Part shown: positions 63,804 to 64,000 of the stretch, piece by piece | How the letters are laid out: each line of letters starts with the position of its first letter | Position numbering within the stretch: position 1 is the stretch's first letter | Made by a program: the position numbers and the translations under genes | Notes under the pieces: generated by a model | What the model saw: the letters and a program-made list of their open reading frames with translations, nothing else | Told to the model about the DNA's origin: nothing | Database searches by the model: none | Assembly (NCBI GenBank): GCA_015680905.1 | Contig: JADFTS010000115.1 | Span: 1 to 64,000, forward strand | Source of the DNA: Coptis chinensis | Lineage: Eukaryota; Streptophyta; Magnoliopsida; Ranunculales; Ranunculaceae | Reading direction: 5' to 3' | DNA length: 64,000 nt

Positions 63804-64000
63804 AGCGTAGTATCAAAAAATGAACAGGAAAAATAGTCATATTAGTCCTTTACTTTTGGCTTTTACCTCTCATATACAACTGTAGCTTCTGACTTTTAAT
63901 TAATCATTCAATCTTATTAATGTCCTCAATTCAAGTTATTTTGAGCCTATATGGTTTCGAGTTTCATTTAAATTCGTCCTTTACCATGTTTTTATGAGAC
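63804..64000. other. AT-rich right edge
   Basis: No feature seen. Confidence 0.3.

Overview
The window is nuclear DNA of a flowering plant, most likely a eudicot. Visible plant gene families include a CYP93-like P450, a class III peroxidase, a plant ANTH/AP180 protein, a 7S vicilin, NPH3 and Mg-chelatase ChlI. Coding pieces are split by GT...AG introns in AT-rich sequence. The transposable elements are typical plant types: Ty1/copia, Ty3/gypsy of the Tat kind, an intron-containing Helitron with an RPA gene, MITEs and poly(A) retroposons. I see no intact host gene, rRNA, tRNA or CRISPR array. This is accessory chromatin made of nested transposons and broken gene pieces.

Layout. 0-2.8 kb: four plus-strand gene pieces: an unidentified exon, a SWC5/BCNT-like exon, a P450 pseudogene, and a peroxidase 3' end fused to the P450. 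4.87-9.44 kb: a minus-strand Ty1/copia element with two LTRs, a tRNA-iMet type primer site and a 5-bp target duplication (AGTAG), lacking most of RT and RNase H. About 12.2-33.8 kb: a decayed plus-strand Helitron (Rep with HUH motif, PIF1-like helicase, RPA1-like gene). It is interrupted at 12,434-23,626 by an 11.2-kb Ty3/gypsy element with target duplication GGTAC. That element holds two tandem-repeat arrays and a captured 7S vicilin fragment. 34-38.4 kb: a copia remnant, two MITEs, and five phase-compatible ANTH/AP180 exons (minus strand) bracketed by 206-bp direct repeats, then an unidentified minus-strand reading frame. 42.2-43.2 kb: a poly(A) retroposon with a 16-bp target duplication. 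43.57-50.47 kb: a second minus-strand copia element (287-bp LTRs, target duplication AAACA), itself hit by a related retroposon at 44.6-45.4 kb and by a probable DNA transposon at 49.1-49.8 kb.

50.5-64 kb: a candidate Helitron 3' end, an unidentified gene piece at 53.5-54.2 kb, two exons of a HGSNAT-like membrane acetyltransferase, a frameshifted gene of dsRBD-like appearance at 59.2 kb, and from 60.1 kb to the right edge a row of six unrelated plus-strand gene fragments (PPR-SMR, ChlI, actin, WEB-like, NPH3, ADH-like). That row is the most unusual feature, because it looks like serial gene capture by a transposon whose ends are not visible here.

The genes do not form a working pathway. What links them is how they arrived: transposon nesting, capture of exons, and retroposition. 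Family names rest on recognising conserved residues by eye; no database search was possible. Many element reading frames are broken by 1-bp shifts near CG dinucleotides, so some breaks may be sequencing error rather than decay.
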